A DNA stretch of 63,148 nt from Veillonellaceae bacterium SB90 (GCA_902364065.1 CABJCJ010000015.1:1-63148), one strand, 5' to 3'; positions 25,863 through 35,856 are shown, numbered from the stretch's first letter. The notes: a model not told the origin generated them from the letters alone. Translations and numbers: made by a program.

Positions 25863-28800
25863 TCAGCGGTTGTATGTTTGACAGAGTTTGGCCAGATGCG
25901 AGGCATCGACCTCCATGAGGTAATCGGGCTTCAGGCACCACTTCCAGTTGCCTTCTGCCGTGCCCGGCGTATTCATGCGCGCGTTGCTGTCGAGTGCCAG
26001 GATATCCTGCATCGGGACGATGGCCAGACGCGCATCCGACGCATAGGCATACGCGATGAGCTGCTGGACGACTTCTGGCAGCGGCTTGCCATCCGCGTGC
26101 ACGAGATGAGCCACGGCGTCGCGCTGCGAAGCAGGGATATCGTGCTTGAGCCAGCCGAGCATCGTGTTGTTGTCGTGCGTGCCCGTATAGACGACGCTGT
26201 TCTCCGGCGCCACAGTCCCGAGGCGTCCGCATTCATTGAACTGGAGCGTGAACTGCAGGACCTTCATGCCCGGGAACTTGCAGTCGTCGCGGAGCTTCTC
26301 AACCTCCGGCGTAATGATGCCGAGGTCCTCCGCCACGATGGGCAGGTTGCCGAGTTCCTTCATGATTGTATCGAAGAACGGCTTGCCCGGCCCCGGCTTC
26401 CAGCAGCCGTTAATAGCCGTCTTAGCCTTGCCGTCGATTTCCCAATACGATTCAAAGCCGCGGAAATGGTCGATGCGCGCGATGTCCACGAGTTCGTAGA
26501 GCTTATGGAAGCGGCGCTTCCACCAGGCGTAATCCTCAGCCTTCATGGCCTGCCAGTCATATTGCGGATTGCCCCAGAGCTGGCCGGTCGCGCTGAAGTA
26601 GTCAGGCGGTACGCCGGCAACCGTATGCGGCGTGCCGTCGGAGTTGAGATCAAAGAGGCACTGGTTGGCCCAGACATCCGCACTGTCCTGCGACAGGAAA
26701 ATCGGCATATCACCCATGATCTGGATGCCCGCAGCATTGGCGTATTCATGCAGGCGCTGCCACTGACGATAAAAGAGGTACTGCACGAATTTTTCCAGCG
26801 AAATATTTTCTGCCAGACGGTCGCGCAGATTCTTCAGGGCATCGGGCTTGCGCAGCTTGACAGGCTCTGGCCAGGACGTCCAGCTGGCGCCGCGGTATTC
26901 CTTCTTGGCAGCCTGGAACAGCGCGTAATCATCAAGCCAGTAGGCTTCCTTTGCACAGAAGGCCTGATAATCCGCCTGCGCATGCGCATCCTTCTGGAAT
27001 TCCACATGGGCACGCTTGAAGCAGCGGGTCTTGAAGGTCTTGACTGCCTCGAATTCAACGGTATCGTCCTTTTCAACAAACGGGAGCTTGACATCCTTGC
27101 GCGTCAGCCAGCCGGCTTCGACGAGTTCATCGATATCGATGAGCAGCGGATTGCCGGCAAATGCGGACGGGGACTGGTAAGGGGAATAACCGTAGTCCAC
27201 CGGTCCGAGCGGCAGAACCTGCCAGACCTTCTGTCCGGCAGCCCTGAGGAAGTCGACAAAGCGATATGCTTCCTTGCCGAAGTCACCGATGCCGTACTTC
27301 GATGGCAGGGAACTCGGATGCAGCAGGACGCCGGCCTTGCGCGGGTAATGACGCACTGGCTTCTCATGGTACAGCAGCTGGCCTTTGAGCGGCGGCAGCT
27401 TCACCGTGAGCTTGCCATCCTGGATCTCGTACTTCGTGCTTTCCTGGAAGGCATCGGCAAACGTGCCGCTCGCAAAATCCTGCACGTTGATTGTGACGGT
27501 CTTCTCCTCATTGCGGCTGCGGTTGAAGAGCACGATGAAGATTTCATTGGGGGCCTCCGCACCGAAGACATCCTGGCCGCCGCGGATCAGGCGGGCATAT
27601 GCCATGACATCAGTATCCGCATAGAGAGGCAGAAGCTCGCCCGTCTGCAGGGCTACATGTTCATTGCGCATGCGGATGAGGCGCTCGTACCAGCTGCGCA
27701 CATACGTATCGCCATGCTCCCAGTCATAGGGACGGCGGTTATACGGATCCTTGAAGCCCTGCATGGCAATCTCATCGCCGTAGTAGACACAGGGCACGCC
27801 CGGATACGTCATCTGCCAGAGTGCCGCCATCAGGAGACGAGCCAGTCCCAGATTGTACTGGTCGCTGTCCATGCGGAAGCGCGACTGCTCGATGGCCGGC
27901 ATGCTGTCGTAATACGGCGCTTCGCCGAGGATCGTCATCGCGCGCTCGACATCGTGGCTGCCGATGAGGTTCATCATCGCGTAGAAATTCTCTTTGGGGT
28001 AATTCTCACGCAGGCTTTCGAAGCGGCGACGGCAGGCAATGCCGTCGGCATGGCCGAGCAGGAAATCAAAGAGGATCTTGCGGAACGGATAGTTCATCGC
28101 CGAGTCCATTTCCTGGCCGCAGAGATATTCGCGCGGCACGCCGTAGGCGACCTTGTGCGAAGCATCCTCCCAGACCTCGCCGATCATCACGGCCTCAGGG
28201 TCCGTTTTCTTGAGCTCAGCGTAGAAGGCCTGCGAGAAGGCAGCCGGCAGTTCATCGATGACATCGAGGCGCCAGCCGGATATGCCCTCACCCATCCAAT
28301 GATGCAGGACGCTGTCCGGCTTGTAGATGATGAAGTCCATATAGGACGGCGTCGTCTCTGTCACATTCGGCAGCGTGGAAAAATTCCACCAGCAGTCGTA
28401 TTCATAGGGGAAATTGCGGAAATTGTACCATTCGTAATACGGTGAATCCGGGGACTGGAATGCACCGATCGTATTGTACTGTCCACTGCGGTTGAAGTAA
28501 CGGCTGTTGCTGCCCGTATGACTGAACACACCATCGAGGATGATGCGGATGCCTTTTTTCTTCGCCTCGGCCACGAGATGATGGAAATCCTCATTCGTGC
28601 CGAGGATGGGATCGATCTTATGATAATCGCCCGTATCGTAGTGATGATTGCTCTCCGATTCAAAGACCGGGTTGAGGTAAATAACCGAAATGCCGAGATC
28701 CTTGAGGTAATCGAGCTTCTTTTCAATGCCCTTGAGATTGCCGCCAAAGAAATCATAGGCGACAATTTCCTTTGTATCGGGATCCTTGTAGTAACATGGA

Positions 28801-29315
28801 TCATCCTGCCAGCAGGTATGGATGACGCCGCCCTTCTTCTCAATGATCTCATTGCCCTCGCGGCAGAACCGGTCGGGGAAAATCTGATACATAACGGCAT
28901 GCTTGAACCAGTCCGGCGTCTTCGCGCCCTTGTTGTAAACCGTGATCTGGAACGACGGCGGCACGTGGTCGTAGACCATGCCGACGCCGCCGAGCTGCTC
29001 GGGGTTGTTGCCATAGAACCAGGTTCCATCCTCCATGACGATGATGAAATAATACCAGATGAGGCCGCCCTTTTCCGGCATGACGCAGGTACCCGTATAA
29101 TCATGCTGTTCGGCATTCGGATCATCATTCGTCGTCATCGGGATTAGCTTTTCGCCGGTCTGGTCGTGCCAGCAGCGCAGGAGTACCTGACGGATCCCTT
29201 CCTTCGTCCACAGCCTGATTCCCATGCGGACCTTGCTGCCCGCCTCCGCAGCACCGACTGGTGAACGATAGGCGATGTTCTGGGAATCATGTCGGACTTG
29301 ATTTTGCTCCAGCAT
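25863..29315 (-). CDS. GH13 alpha-glucan hydrolase fused to GH77 4-alpha-glucanotransferase
   Basis: This 1150-residue protein joins two glucan enzymes. Residues 1 to about 640 are a GH13 alpha-amylase-family unit with an N-terminal beta domain (RLWTKEGIRQVLLRCW) and the barrel motifs GVFSHTG, GWRLDVIDE (nucleophile Asp), IGEVWED (acid Glu) and LIGSHDVER (third Asp). Residues about 650-1150 are a MalQ-type GH77 unit: AGVLLHPSSLPSKYGIGDFG, IDHFRGFESYWEI (Asp), IVAEDLGIITPEVEKL (Glu) and YTGTHDNNTMLGW (Asp). Both active sites look complete. Together they can cut and re-join glucans released from glycogen or maltodextrin. It is the last gene of the glg operon; ATG 29315 follows AGGAAGGGAA. Confidence 0.93.
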   Translation of the reverse strand: MLEQNQVRHDSQNIAYRSPVGAAEAGSKVRMGIRLWTKEGIRQVLLRCWHDQTGEKLIPMTTNDDPNAEQHDYTGTCVMPEKGGLIWYYFIIVMEDGTWFYGNNPEQLGGVGMVYDHVPPSFQITVYNKGAKTPDWFKHAVMYQIFPDRFCREGNEIIEKKGGVIHTCWQDDPCYYKDPDTKEIVAYDFFGGNLKGIEKKLDYLKDLGISVIYLNPVFESESNHHYDTGDYHKIDPILGTNEDFHHLVAEAKKKGIRIILDGVFSHTGSNSRYFNRSGQYNTIGAFQSPDSPYYEWYNFRNFPYEYDCWWNFSTLPNVTETTPSYMDFIIYKPDSVLHHWMGEGISGWRLDVIDELPAAFSQAFYAELKKTDPEAVMIGEVWEDASHKVAYGVPREYLCGQEMDSAMNYPFRKILFDFLLGHADGIACRRRFESLRENYPKENFYAMMNLIGSHDVERAMTILGEAPYYDSMPAIEQSRFRMDSDQYNLGLARLLMAALWQMTYPGVPCVYYGDEIAMQGFKDPYNRRPYDWEHGDTYVRSWYERLIRMRNEHVALQTGELLPLYADTDVMAYARLIRGGQDVFGAEAPNEIFIVLFNRSRNEEKTVTINVQDFASGTFADAFQESTKYEIQDGKLTVKLPPLKGQLLYHEKPVRHYPRKAGVLLHPSSLPSKYGIGDFGKEAYRFVDFLRAAGQKVWQVLPLGPVDYGYSPYQSPSAFAGNPLLIDIDELVEAGWLTRKDVKLPFVEKDDTVEFEAVKTFKTRCFKRAHVEFQKDAHAQADYQAFCAKEAYWLDDYALFQAAKKEYRGASWTSWPEPVKLRKPDALKNLRDRLAENISLEKFVQYLFYRQWQRLHEYANAAGIQIMGDMPIFLSQDSADVWANQCLFDLNSDGTPHTVAGVPPDYFSATGQLWGNPQYDWQAMKAEDYAWWKRRFHKLYELVDIARIDHFRGFESYWEIDGKAKTAINGCWKPGPGKPFFDTIMKELGNLPIVAEDLGIITPEVEKLRDDCKFPGMKVLQFTLQFNECGRLGTVAPENSVVYTGTHDNNTMLGWLKHDIPASQRDAVAHLVHADGKPLPEVVQQLIAYAYASDARLAIVPMQDILALDSNARMNTPGTAEGNWKWCLKPDYLMEVDASHLAKLCQTYNR

Positions 29316-29389
29316 TCATATTCCCTTCCTTCCTTTGTTTCTTGCGGAAAGAAAGGCGGCAGAATCTGCCGCCCCTCCCCTTGCCTTGC

Positions 29390-30826
29390 TTATTTTTCTA
29401 TCAGCTTTGCATAAAGCTGCTTGTATTCCTTTGCCGACTCTTTCCAGCTGTAGTCCGAGTGCATCGCATTTTCCACGATCTGCTCCCACTCGCCGTAATT
29501 CTCGTAAGCACTCAGGGCGCGCTTGAGGGCATACATCATCTCATGAGCATTGTAGTCGGAGAACACGAAGCCATTGCCCTTCTTCGTGTACTTGTCGTAC
29601 GGGATGACCGTATCCTTGAGGCCGCCCGTCTCACGGACAAGCGGTACGGCGCCGTAGCGCAGTGCAATGAGCTGGCCGATGCCGCACGGCTCATAGTTCG
29701 ACGGCATCAGGAAGATGTCCGCTGCCGCGTAGATGCGCTGTGCCAGCTGATTCGAGAAGCGGATGTTGGCCGAGACCTTCTTCGGGAAGCGCCATGCCAG
29801 GCCCTTGAACCAGTCTTCATACGGCTTGTCGCCCGTGCCGAGCACGACGAACTGGATATCCTCATGCTGCAGGATCTCGTCCATCATGCGCACGATGAGG
29901 TCGAGGCCCTTGGCTGCGACCAGGCGGGAAACAACGGCCACCATCGGGATGCGGCGGCCCGTCGGCAGGCCCAGCATCTTCTGGAGCTCCGTCTTGTTGT
30001 CGGCCTTGCGGTCAAGCGTGTCCACATCATACGTCTCGAAGAGATTCGTGTCCGTGGCGGGATTGTAGACATTGTAGTCGATGCCGTTCGTGATGCCGAA
30101 CAGCGTATCACTGCGGCTGCGCAGCAGGCCGTCAAGATGCTCGCCAAAATACTCATACTGGATTTCCTTGGCATACGTCTTGCTGACCGTCGAGATGAAG
30201 TCCGCGTAGATGAGCCCACCCTTCATGAAATTGACGGCATCGTAGAACTCAAGGTCGCCGTTGTTGAAATACTTCCAGTCGAGTCCGAGAACATCGCTCA
30301 TGACATCTTTCGGGAAGATGCCCTGGTATTTGAGATTGTGGATCGTGTAGAGCGTGCGGATCTTCTCGTAACGCTCGTCGCCCTGATGCTCAAGCTTCAG
30401 GAAGACATTGACAAGACCCGTGTGCCAGTCATTCGTATGGATGACATCCGGCCAAAAATCCATGGCCGGCAGCAGGTTCAGCACGGCGCGGCAGAAGAAC
30501 GAGAAGCGCTCGGCATCGTCACCGTAACCGTAGAAGCCATCGCGCTTGAAATATTCTTCATTGTCGACAAAGTAATACGTGACGCCGTTGTATTCGAGCA
30601 TGTCGAGTCCGACGTATTTCGTGCGCCAGGAAACCGGCAGTTCTCCATCATAGATGTGTTTCATCTCCTGACGGAATTTCTCCGGGATCTGGCCGTATTT
30701 CGGCAGGATGACCCTTACATCGACATCCTCGCCGCGCAATGCCTGCGGCAGAGAGCCGGCTACATCAGCCAGGCCGCCCGTCTTGACAAATGGCACCGCT
30801 TCTGAAGCAACATAAAGTACTTTCAT
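29390..30826 (-). CDS. glgA: Glycogen synthase (ADP-glucose)
   Basis: This 478-residue GT5 glycosyltransferase transfers glucose from ADP-glucose to growing alpha-1,4 chains. It begins MKVLYVASEAVPFVKTGGLADVAG, whose K-T-G-G-L motif binds ADP-glucose. It has HTNDWHTGLVNVFL (about residue 134), then VSRLVAAKGLDLIVRMMD and the C-terminal MPSNYEPCGIGQLIALRYG, including the catalytic Glu, and RETGGLKDTV. Length is typical. ATG 30826 follows AAGGAGG. It is the fifth gene of the glg operon, 29 bases downstream of glgB. Confidence 0.96.
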   Translation of the reverse strand: MKVLYVASEAVPFVKTGGLADVAGSLPQALRGEDVDVRVILPKYGQIPEKFRQEMKHIYDGELPVSWRTKYVGLDMLEYNGVTYYFVDNEEYFKRDGFYGYGDDAERFSFFCRAVLNLLPAMDFWPDVIHTNDWHTGLVNVFLKLEHQGDERYEKIRTLYTIHNLKYQGIFPKDVMSDVLGLDWKYFNNGDLEFYDAVNFMKGGLIYADFISTVSKTYAKEIQYEYFGEHLDGLLRSRSDTLFGITNGIDYNVYNPATDTNLFETYDVDTLDRKADNKTELQKMLGLPTGRRIPMVAVVSRLVAAKGLDLIVRMMDEILQHEDIQFVVLGTGDKPYEDWFKGLAWRFPKKVSANIRFSNQLAQRIYAAADIFLMPSNYEPCGIGQLIALRYGAVPLVRETGGLKDTVIPYDKYTKKGNGFVFSDYNAHEMMYALKRALSAYENYGEWEQIVENAMHSDYSWKESAKEYKQLYAKLIEK

Positions 30827-30855
30827 GCGATTGTTCCTCCTTGTATTGCTGTTAA

Positions 30856-33228
30856 TCAGGCTTCACCAGCGGCAGCTTCCTTGGATGCGGTTTTGGTTGC
30901 GGCTGTTTTCTTTCTGGTGGTCGTCTTTTTTGCTGTTGTGGATTTGGCAGATTTCGTGGATTTTGCCGACTTCGTCGTCTTCCGCGCCGTCGTTTTCCGC
31001 GTCGTGGACGCGGAGGAAGAGGCAGCCGTCGTGCGCTTGCGACGCGCCTTCGGCTTCTCCTCCGTCTCGCCTTCTGCGGCCTTCTTGGCAGCCTTGGCTG
31101 CCTCGCGCTTGGCCTTGGCTGCGGCCTTTTCCTCGTCGGTCATGCGCGGACGGCCGCGGCGGCGCTTCGGTGCCTCCGTCGTCTCCTCAGCCTTCTTGGC
31201 CGTGCTCTTGCGGCGCGTGGTCTTGCGGACTGCGGCGGCTTCCGCCCCAGCGGCGGAATCCTGTTCTTCATGGCCGATGGCTTCCGTCTTTACCGCCGCA
31301 GCATCGTCAAAAGACCGCTTGCCCTCAAGCTGTCCCTTATGACGCAGATAGATGGTGGCCATTGGCGGGATTGTCAGCACGACAGACTGGTCGCGGTCGT
31401 GCCACTTGACATCTTCCGTAAGGATCTCGCCCTCATTCTTCACGCCGCTGCCGCCAAAGGCCTCGTCATCCGAATTGAAGACTTCCAGGTACGCGCCTTT
31501 TTCGGGCATGCCCACGCGGTAACCATGGCGGACCTCCGGCGTGAAGTTGCAGATGGCAACGATGTAATCCGACGGATCATCCGCCTTGCGGATAAAGGAT
31601 ACGATGCTGTTCTCACTGTCGTTGCAGTCAATCCACTGGAAGCCGTTCCAGTCGAAGTCGACTTCCCAGAGAGCCTTGTGATCGCAGTAGAATTTGTTGA
31701 GCGCGCGGCTGTACTCAAGCATCTTCTTGTGCATCGGGTACTGCTGCGGCAGATGCCAGTCGAGGCTGTCATCGTAATTCCACTCGATGAACTGGCCGAA
31801 CTCGCCGCCCATGAAGAGCAGCTTCTTGCCGGGATGCGCGATCCAGTACGCGAAGAATGTGCGCAGTCCCGCAAACTTCTGCCAGTAGTCGCCCGGCATC
31901 TTGCTGATCAGCGAGCACTTGCCGTGCACGACCTCATCATGCGAAAGCGGCAGCACGAAATTCTCGCTGAAGGCATACATGAACGAGAACGTAACCTTGT
32001 CGTGGTTCCACTTGCGGTAAATCGGGTCGAGCGACATGTAGCGCAGCATATCGTTCATCCAGCCCATGTTCCACTTGTAGTTGAAGCCCATGCCGCCCAT
32101 GTACACCGGCTTCGAGATCAGCGGCCAGGCCGTCGATTCCTCAGCGATCATCAGGGCCTGCGGATGGTACTTAAAGATGTTCTCATTGAGCTTCTTGAGG
32201 AAATCCATGGCCTCGAGATTGCCCGTATCGCCGTATTTATTCGGCGTCCACTCGCCATCCTTGCGGCCGTAGTTGAGGTAAAGCATGTTGGCGACGGCAT
32301 CGATGCGCAGGCCGTCGATATGGTACTCCTCAAACCAGAACATCGCATTGGAAATCAGGAAGCTCTGGACCTCGGTGCGGCCGTAGTCGAAATTCGTCGT
32401 GCCCCACTCCCAGTTTTCGGCGAGCTGCTCGTTGTCCGATTCATAGAGCGTCTGGCCGTCGAAGTGGCGCAGGCCCTGTTCATCCTTGCAGAAATGGCCC
32501 GGCACCCAGTCCATGATGATGGCGATGCCGTTCTCATGGGCCTTGTCGACGAGATAACGGAAATCATCCGGCGTGCCGAAGCGGCTCGTCACGGCATAGT
32601 ACCCCGTGATCTGATAGCCCCACGAACCATCGAACGGATGCTCACAAAGCGGCATGAACTCGATGTGCGTGTAGTTCATCTTCTTGACGTAATCGATGAG
32701 CTGATCGGCAAGATCGCGGTACGAGAGATATTCGCCATCGGCCGTGCGGCGCCAGGAGCCCGCATGCACCTCGTACGTCAGCATCGGACGGCCGTAGGAC
32801 GATTCACCTTTCTTGCGCTCAATCCAGTCGGCATCATGCCACGTATAGTGGCTGAGGTCGTAGACGCGCGAAGCCGTCTCCGGCTTCTTCTCCGCATAGA
32901 AGCCATACGGGTCGGCCTTCATGATGCGCGGGCCGCCCCACTGCGGCTCGATGGCGTACTTGTAGACGGCGCCTTCCTCGACGCCTTCAATGAATACCTG
33001 CCAGATCTCGCCGTCATGGGCCTTCGTCATGGGATTGACCCGGGTATCCCAGCTATTGAAATCGCCCACCACGCTGACGGATTTCGCATGCGGAGCCCAG
33101 ACGGCAAAACGCACGCCCTTGCGCCCGTCCTGTTCGACGAAATGAGCGCCGAGCATCTCATAGGCATGGTAATTGGTTCCCTGATGGAACAGGTAGAGGT
33201 CAAATTCGCTTAAATCCGATGTTTTCAC
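30856..33228 (-). CDS. glgB: 1,4-alpha-glucan branching enzyme with a basic AT-hook-like C-terminal tail
   Basis: Residues 1 to about 625 form an ordinary GlgB. There is a CBM48 domain (GVRFAVWAPHAKSVSVVGDFNSWD, in part), then a GH13 barrel with LRIDAVANMLY (nucleophile Asp), AEESTAWP (acid Glu) and LSHDEVVHGK (Asp). It creates alpha-1,6 branches in glycogen. Residues about 626-790 are unusual: a low-complexity tail with roughly a quarter Lys+Arg, plus Ala, Thr and Ser, containing KRRRGRPRM (an AT-hook core, about residue 679), DEEKAAAKAKREAAKAAKKA and several KST/KSAK repeats, like histone H1 or Hc1-type DNA-binding tails. The frame is uninterrupted to a TGA at 30856. The start is GTG 33228, after AAAGGGG. 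Confidence 0.94.
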   Translation of the reverse strand: MKTSDLSEFDLYLFHQGTNYHAYEMLGAHFVEQDGRKGVRFAVWAPHAKSVSVVGDFNSWDTRVNPMTKAHDGEIWQVFIEGVEEGAVYKYAIEPQWGGPRIMKADPYGFYAEKKPETASRVYDLSHYTWHDADWIERKKGESSYGRPMLTYEVHAGSWRRTADGEYLSYRDLADQLIDYVKKMNYTHIEFMPLCEHPFDGSWGYQITGYYAVTSRFGTPDDFRYLVDKAHENGIAIIMDWVPGHFCKDEQGLRHFDGQTLYESDNEQLAENWEWGTTNFDYGRTEVQSFLISNAMFWFEEYHIDGLRIDAVANMLYLNYGRKDGEWTPNKYGDTGNLEAMDFLKKLNENIFKYHPQALMIAEESTAWPLISKPVYMGGMGFNYKWNMGWMNDMLRYMSLDPIYRKWNHDKVTFSFMYAFSENFVLPLSHDEVVHGKCSLISKMPGDYWQKFAGLRTFFAYWIAHPGKKLLFMGGEFGQFIEWNYDDSLDWHLPQQYPMHKKMLEYSRALNKFYCDHKALWEVDFDWNGFQWIDCNDSENSIVSFIRKADDPSDYIVAICNFTPEVRHGYRVGMPEKGAYLEVFNSDDEAFGGSGVKNEGEILTEDVKWHDRDQSVVLTIPPMATIYLRHKGQLEGKRSFDDAAAVKTEAIGHEEQDSAAGAEAAAVRKTTRRKSTAKKAEETTEAPKRRRGRPRMTDEEKAAAKAKREAAKAAKKAAEGETEEKPKARRKRTTAASSSASTTRKTTARKTTKSAKSTKSAKSTTAKKTTTRKKTAATKTASKEAAAGEA

Positions 33229-33293
33229 AATAATCCCCTTTCTGTGTATCCCCTTGGAATCCTAAGCAAGTTCCTGCTCTAGCGATTCACAGC

Positions 33294-35762
33294 TTACGGG
33301 ATCATGACCGGCTTGATCTGCCAGATTTCCTTCGCGTATTCATCGATGGTGCGGTCGGACGAGAAGCCGCCCGAGTTCGCAATATTCATGGCAGAAGAAC
33401 GCAACCACTGGAAGCGTTTCTGATAACGGTTCATGATTTCGACATGAGCATCTGCATAGGCGTTGAAATCCTTCAGGATAAAGAATTCATCGTTGTCCTT
33501 GAGCAGATAGTCGTAAAGCGACTGGAAGTTGCCATACGTGCCATCCGTGAACTGATTCATGACCGTACGGACATTCTCGTTCGTATTGTATTCGTTCCAG
33601 GCAGAATACGTACCCGTTGCGTAATAGTTGAGAACCTCATCCGCCTTGAGACCGAAAATGACGCAGTTCGCGTCGCCGCCCACGGCATCACGGATCTCGA
33701 CATTGGCGCCGTCGAGCGTGCCAAGGGTGATGGCACCGTTCATCATGAACTTCATGTTGCCCGTGCCCGAAGCTTCCTTGGATGCCGTCGAGATCTGCTC
33801 GCTGACATCGGCTGCCGGATAGACGATCTCGCCGATGGATACGCCGAAGTTCTCGATGAAGACGACCTTGATCTTGCCATGGATCGACGCATCGTTGTTG
33901 ATCTTCTCCGCCACGGCATTGATGAGACGGATCGTTTCCTTGGCGATGTAATAGCCCGGCGCCGCCTTGCCGCCGAAGAAATACGTCGTCGGCAGCATGT
34001 CGAAGGACGGGTCCGTCTTGAGCTTATGATACTGATACATGATGTGCATGATGTTCATGAGCTGGCGCTTGTAGGAATGGATGCGCTTGACCTGGATATC
34101 GAAGATGCTGTCCGGGTCGACCTCGAGACCGTTGTGTTTCTTGACATAGGCCGCGAGCGCTTCCTTGCGCAGATGCTTGATGGCATTGAGCTTCTCGAGG
34201 AACGGCTTATCCTCGACGGCATCGTTGAGGAGATCGAGCTGTTCCGGATGGCGGTGCCAGCGACGGCTGCCGATGGTCGCATCGATGAGATCCGCGAGCT
34301 CCGGGTTCGCGCCCATGAGCCAGCGGCGGTGCGTAATGCCGTTCGTCTTGTTATTGAACATGCGCGGATTGTATTCGTAGAAATCATGCAGCGTCGTATC
34401 CTTGAGGATCTGCGTATGAATCTTCGCCACGCCGTTGACGCTGTGGCCGCCGACGATGGCCAGGCGTGCCATATGGACCATGTTGTCCTGGATGATGGAC
34501 AGGGCATGCACCTTGTCCTCATTGTTCGGATAGCGGTCACGCACATCGATGAGCCAGCGGCGGTTGATCTCGTCGACGATCATGTAGATGCGCGGCAACA
34601 GCGGCTTGAACATGTCGACCGGCCATTTCTCAAGGGCCTCCGGCATGATCGTATGATTCGTGTAGGCAATCGTGTTCTTCGTGATGGCCCAGGCCTCATT
34701 CCACTCGAGGTCCTCTTCATCGACGAGGATGCGCATGAGCTCTGCGACGCAGAGTGCCGGATGCGTATCGTTGATGTGGATGGCAATCTTCTGGCCGAAC
34801 TCATGGATATCCATGCCCGTCTTCTTGTAGTGGCGGACGATGCTCTGGACGCCGGCCGAAACGAGGAAGTATTCCTGTATGAGGCGCATGCGACGGCCAT
34901 CGTACGTGCTGTCATCCGGATAGAGGAACTGCGTGATGCTCTCGACGAAATTGCGGTATTCCTGCTTCTGACGCAGCTGTTCCTGCGTCAGCATGCCGTA
35001 ATCGGAAAAGTCGCGGTTGACCTCGGCATTCCAGAGGCGCAGCGTGTTGACCGTGTTGTTGTGATAACCGACAATCGGCACATCGTACGGCACAGCCATG
35101 ACCGTCATCGGATTCTCGTAGACGAGCTTGAGGCTGCCATCCTCCATCTTCTTCATGTAGGCATTGCCGTTGAATTTGACATCGATGGCCTTATCCGGCT
35201 TGCGGTACTCCCAGGCAAAGCCGTTCTTGAGCCAGTTATCCGGGATCTCGACCTGATTGCCGTCAACGATCTTCTGCTCGAACAGGCCGTACTGATAGCG
35301 GATGCTGCAGCCGTGACCCGGCAGGCGATGCGCAGCCATGGAATCGATGAAGCAGGCGGCGAGACGGCCGAGGCCGCCGTTGCCGAGACCAACATCCGGC
35401 TCTTCCTCAAACGTCTCCGAAAGGCTCAGGTGGAAATCCTCGAGCACTTCCTTGACGGCTTCCTCGATGCCGAGATTCATGAGGTTCGACTTGAGCAGGC
35501 GGCCGAGCAGGAACTCGATGGAGAAGTAGTACACCTGCTTCTCCTGGCGTTCTGCATACGTCTTGTTCGTCTTGATCCAGTTGTCGGTGATGTACTGCTT
35601 GGCCGTCGCAGCCACCGTCTGGTATACTTCATTCTCCGTGAGTTCCTTGATGTCGCGTCCCCACATGACATGGGCCGTATTGACGAAACGCAGCTTCAGA
35701 TTCTCTTTGAACTGCTCGAACTCACGGTTCTTCTGTTTCTGTTCTTTGTTCTCTCTTGCCAA
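33294..35762 (-). CDS. glgP: Glycogen/starch/alpha-glucan phosphorylase
   Basis: This 822-residue PLP enzyme releases glucose-1-phosphate from the ends of glycogen. Family stretches are visible: EEPDVGLGNGGLGRLAACFIDSMA (in part, about residues 100-125), HINDTHPALCVAELMRIL, TNGITHRRWL, KRIHSYKRQLMN and EASGTGNMKFMMNGAITLGTLDG, which holds the PLP lysine. Length is typical. Start: a TTG at 35762 lies 8 bases after GGGAG, whereas the GTG at 35771 touches the same box, so the TTG is preferred. A terminator-like hairpin just upstream separates it from glgD. Confidence 0.95.
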   Translation of the reverse strand: MARENKEQKQKNREFEQFKENLKLRFVNTAHVMWGRDIKELTENEVYQTVAATAKQYITDNWIKTNKTYAERQEKQVYYFSIEFLLGRLLKSNLMNLGIEEAVKEVLEDFHLSLSETFEEEPDVGLGNGGLGRLAACFIDSMAAHRLPGHGCSIRYQYGLFEQKIVDGNQVEIPDNWLKNGFAWEYRKPDKAIDVKFNGNAYMKKMEDGSLKLVYENPMTVMAVPYDVPIVGYHNNTVNTLRLWNAEVNRDFSDYGMLTQEQLRQKQEYRNFVESITQFLYPDDSTYDGRRMRLIQEYFLVSAGVQSIVRHYKKTGMDIHEFGQKIAIHINDTHPALCVAELMRILVDEEDLEWNEAWAITKNTIAYTNHTIMPEALEKWPVDMFKPLLPRIYMIVDEINRRWLIDVRDRYPNNEDKVHALSIIQDNMVHMARLAIVGGHSVNGVAKIHTQILKDTTLHDFYEYNPRMFNNKTNGITHRRWLMGANPELADLIDATIGSRRWHRHPEQLDLLNDAVEDKPFLEKLNAIKHLRKEALAAYVKKHNGLEVDPDSIFDIQVKRIHSYKRQLMNIMHIMYQYHKLKTDPSFDMLPTTYFFGGKAAPGYYIAKETIRLINAVAEKINNDASIHGKIKVVFIENFGVSIGEIVYPAADVSEQISTASKEASGTGNMKFMMNGAITLGTLDGANVEIRDAVGGDANCVIFGLKADEVLNYYATGTYSAWNEYNTNENVRTVMNQFTDGTYGNFQSLYDYLLKDNDEFFILKDFNAYADAHVEIMNRYQKRFQWLRSSAMNIANSGGFSSDRTIDEYAKEIWQIKPVMIP

Positions 35763-35790
35763 ATAAAACACTCCCTTGGCTATGGTATCC

Positions 35791-35856
35791 TATAAGAAAA
35801 GCCGCTGTAAATCAGCCCCTGGCAGATGCACAGGATTTCCTTCTTTACAACGGCTT
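35791..35856 (-). terminator. Intrinsic terminator between glgD and glgP
   Basis: Reverse-strand AAGCCGTTGTAAA (35856-35844) pairs over 13 positions (one G-U) with the segment at 35811-35799, followed by TTTTCTTAT. It starts about 10 bases after the glgD stop and could make the downstream genes less transcribed than glgCD. Confidence 0.75.

Noticed and set aside
31000..31200. The repetitive Lys/Ala coding region was considered as a separate DNA-binding protein gene
   Set aside because: No start codon with a ribosome-binding site is seen and the frame is continuous with glgB, so it was kept as the GlgB tail.
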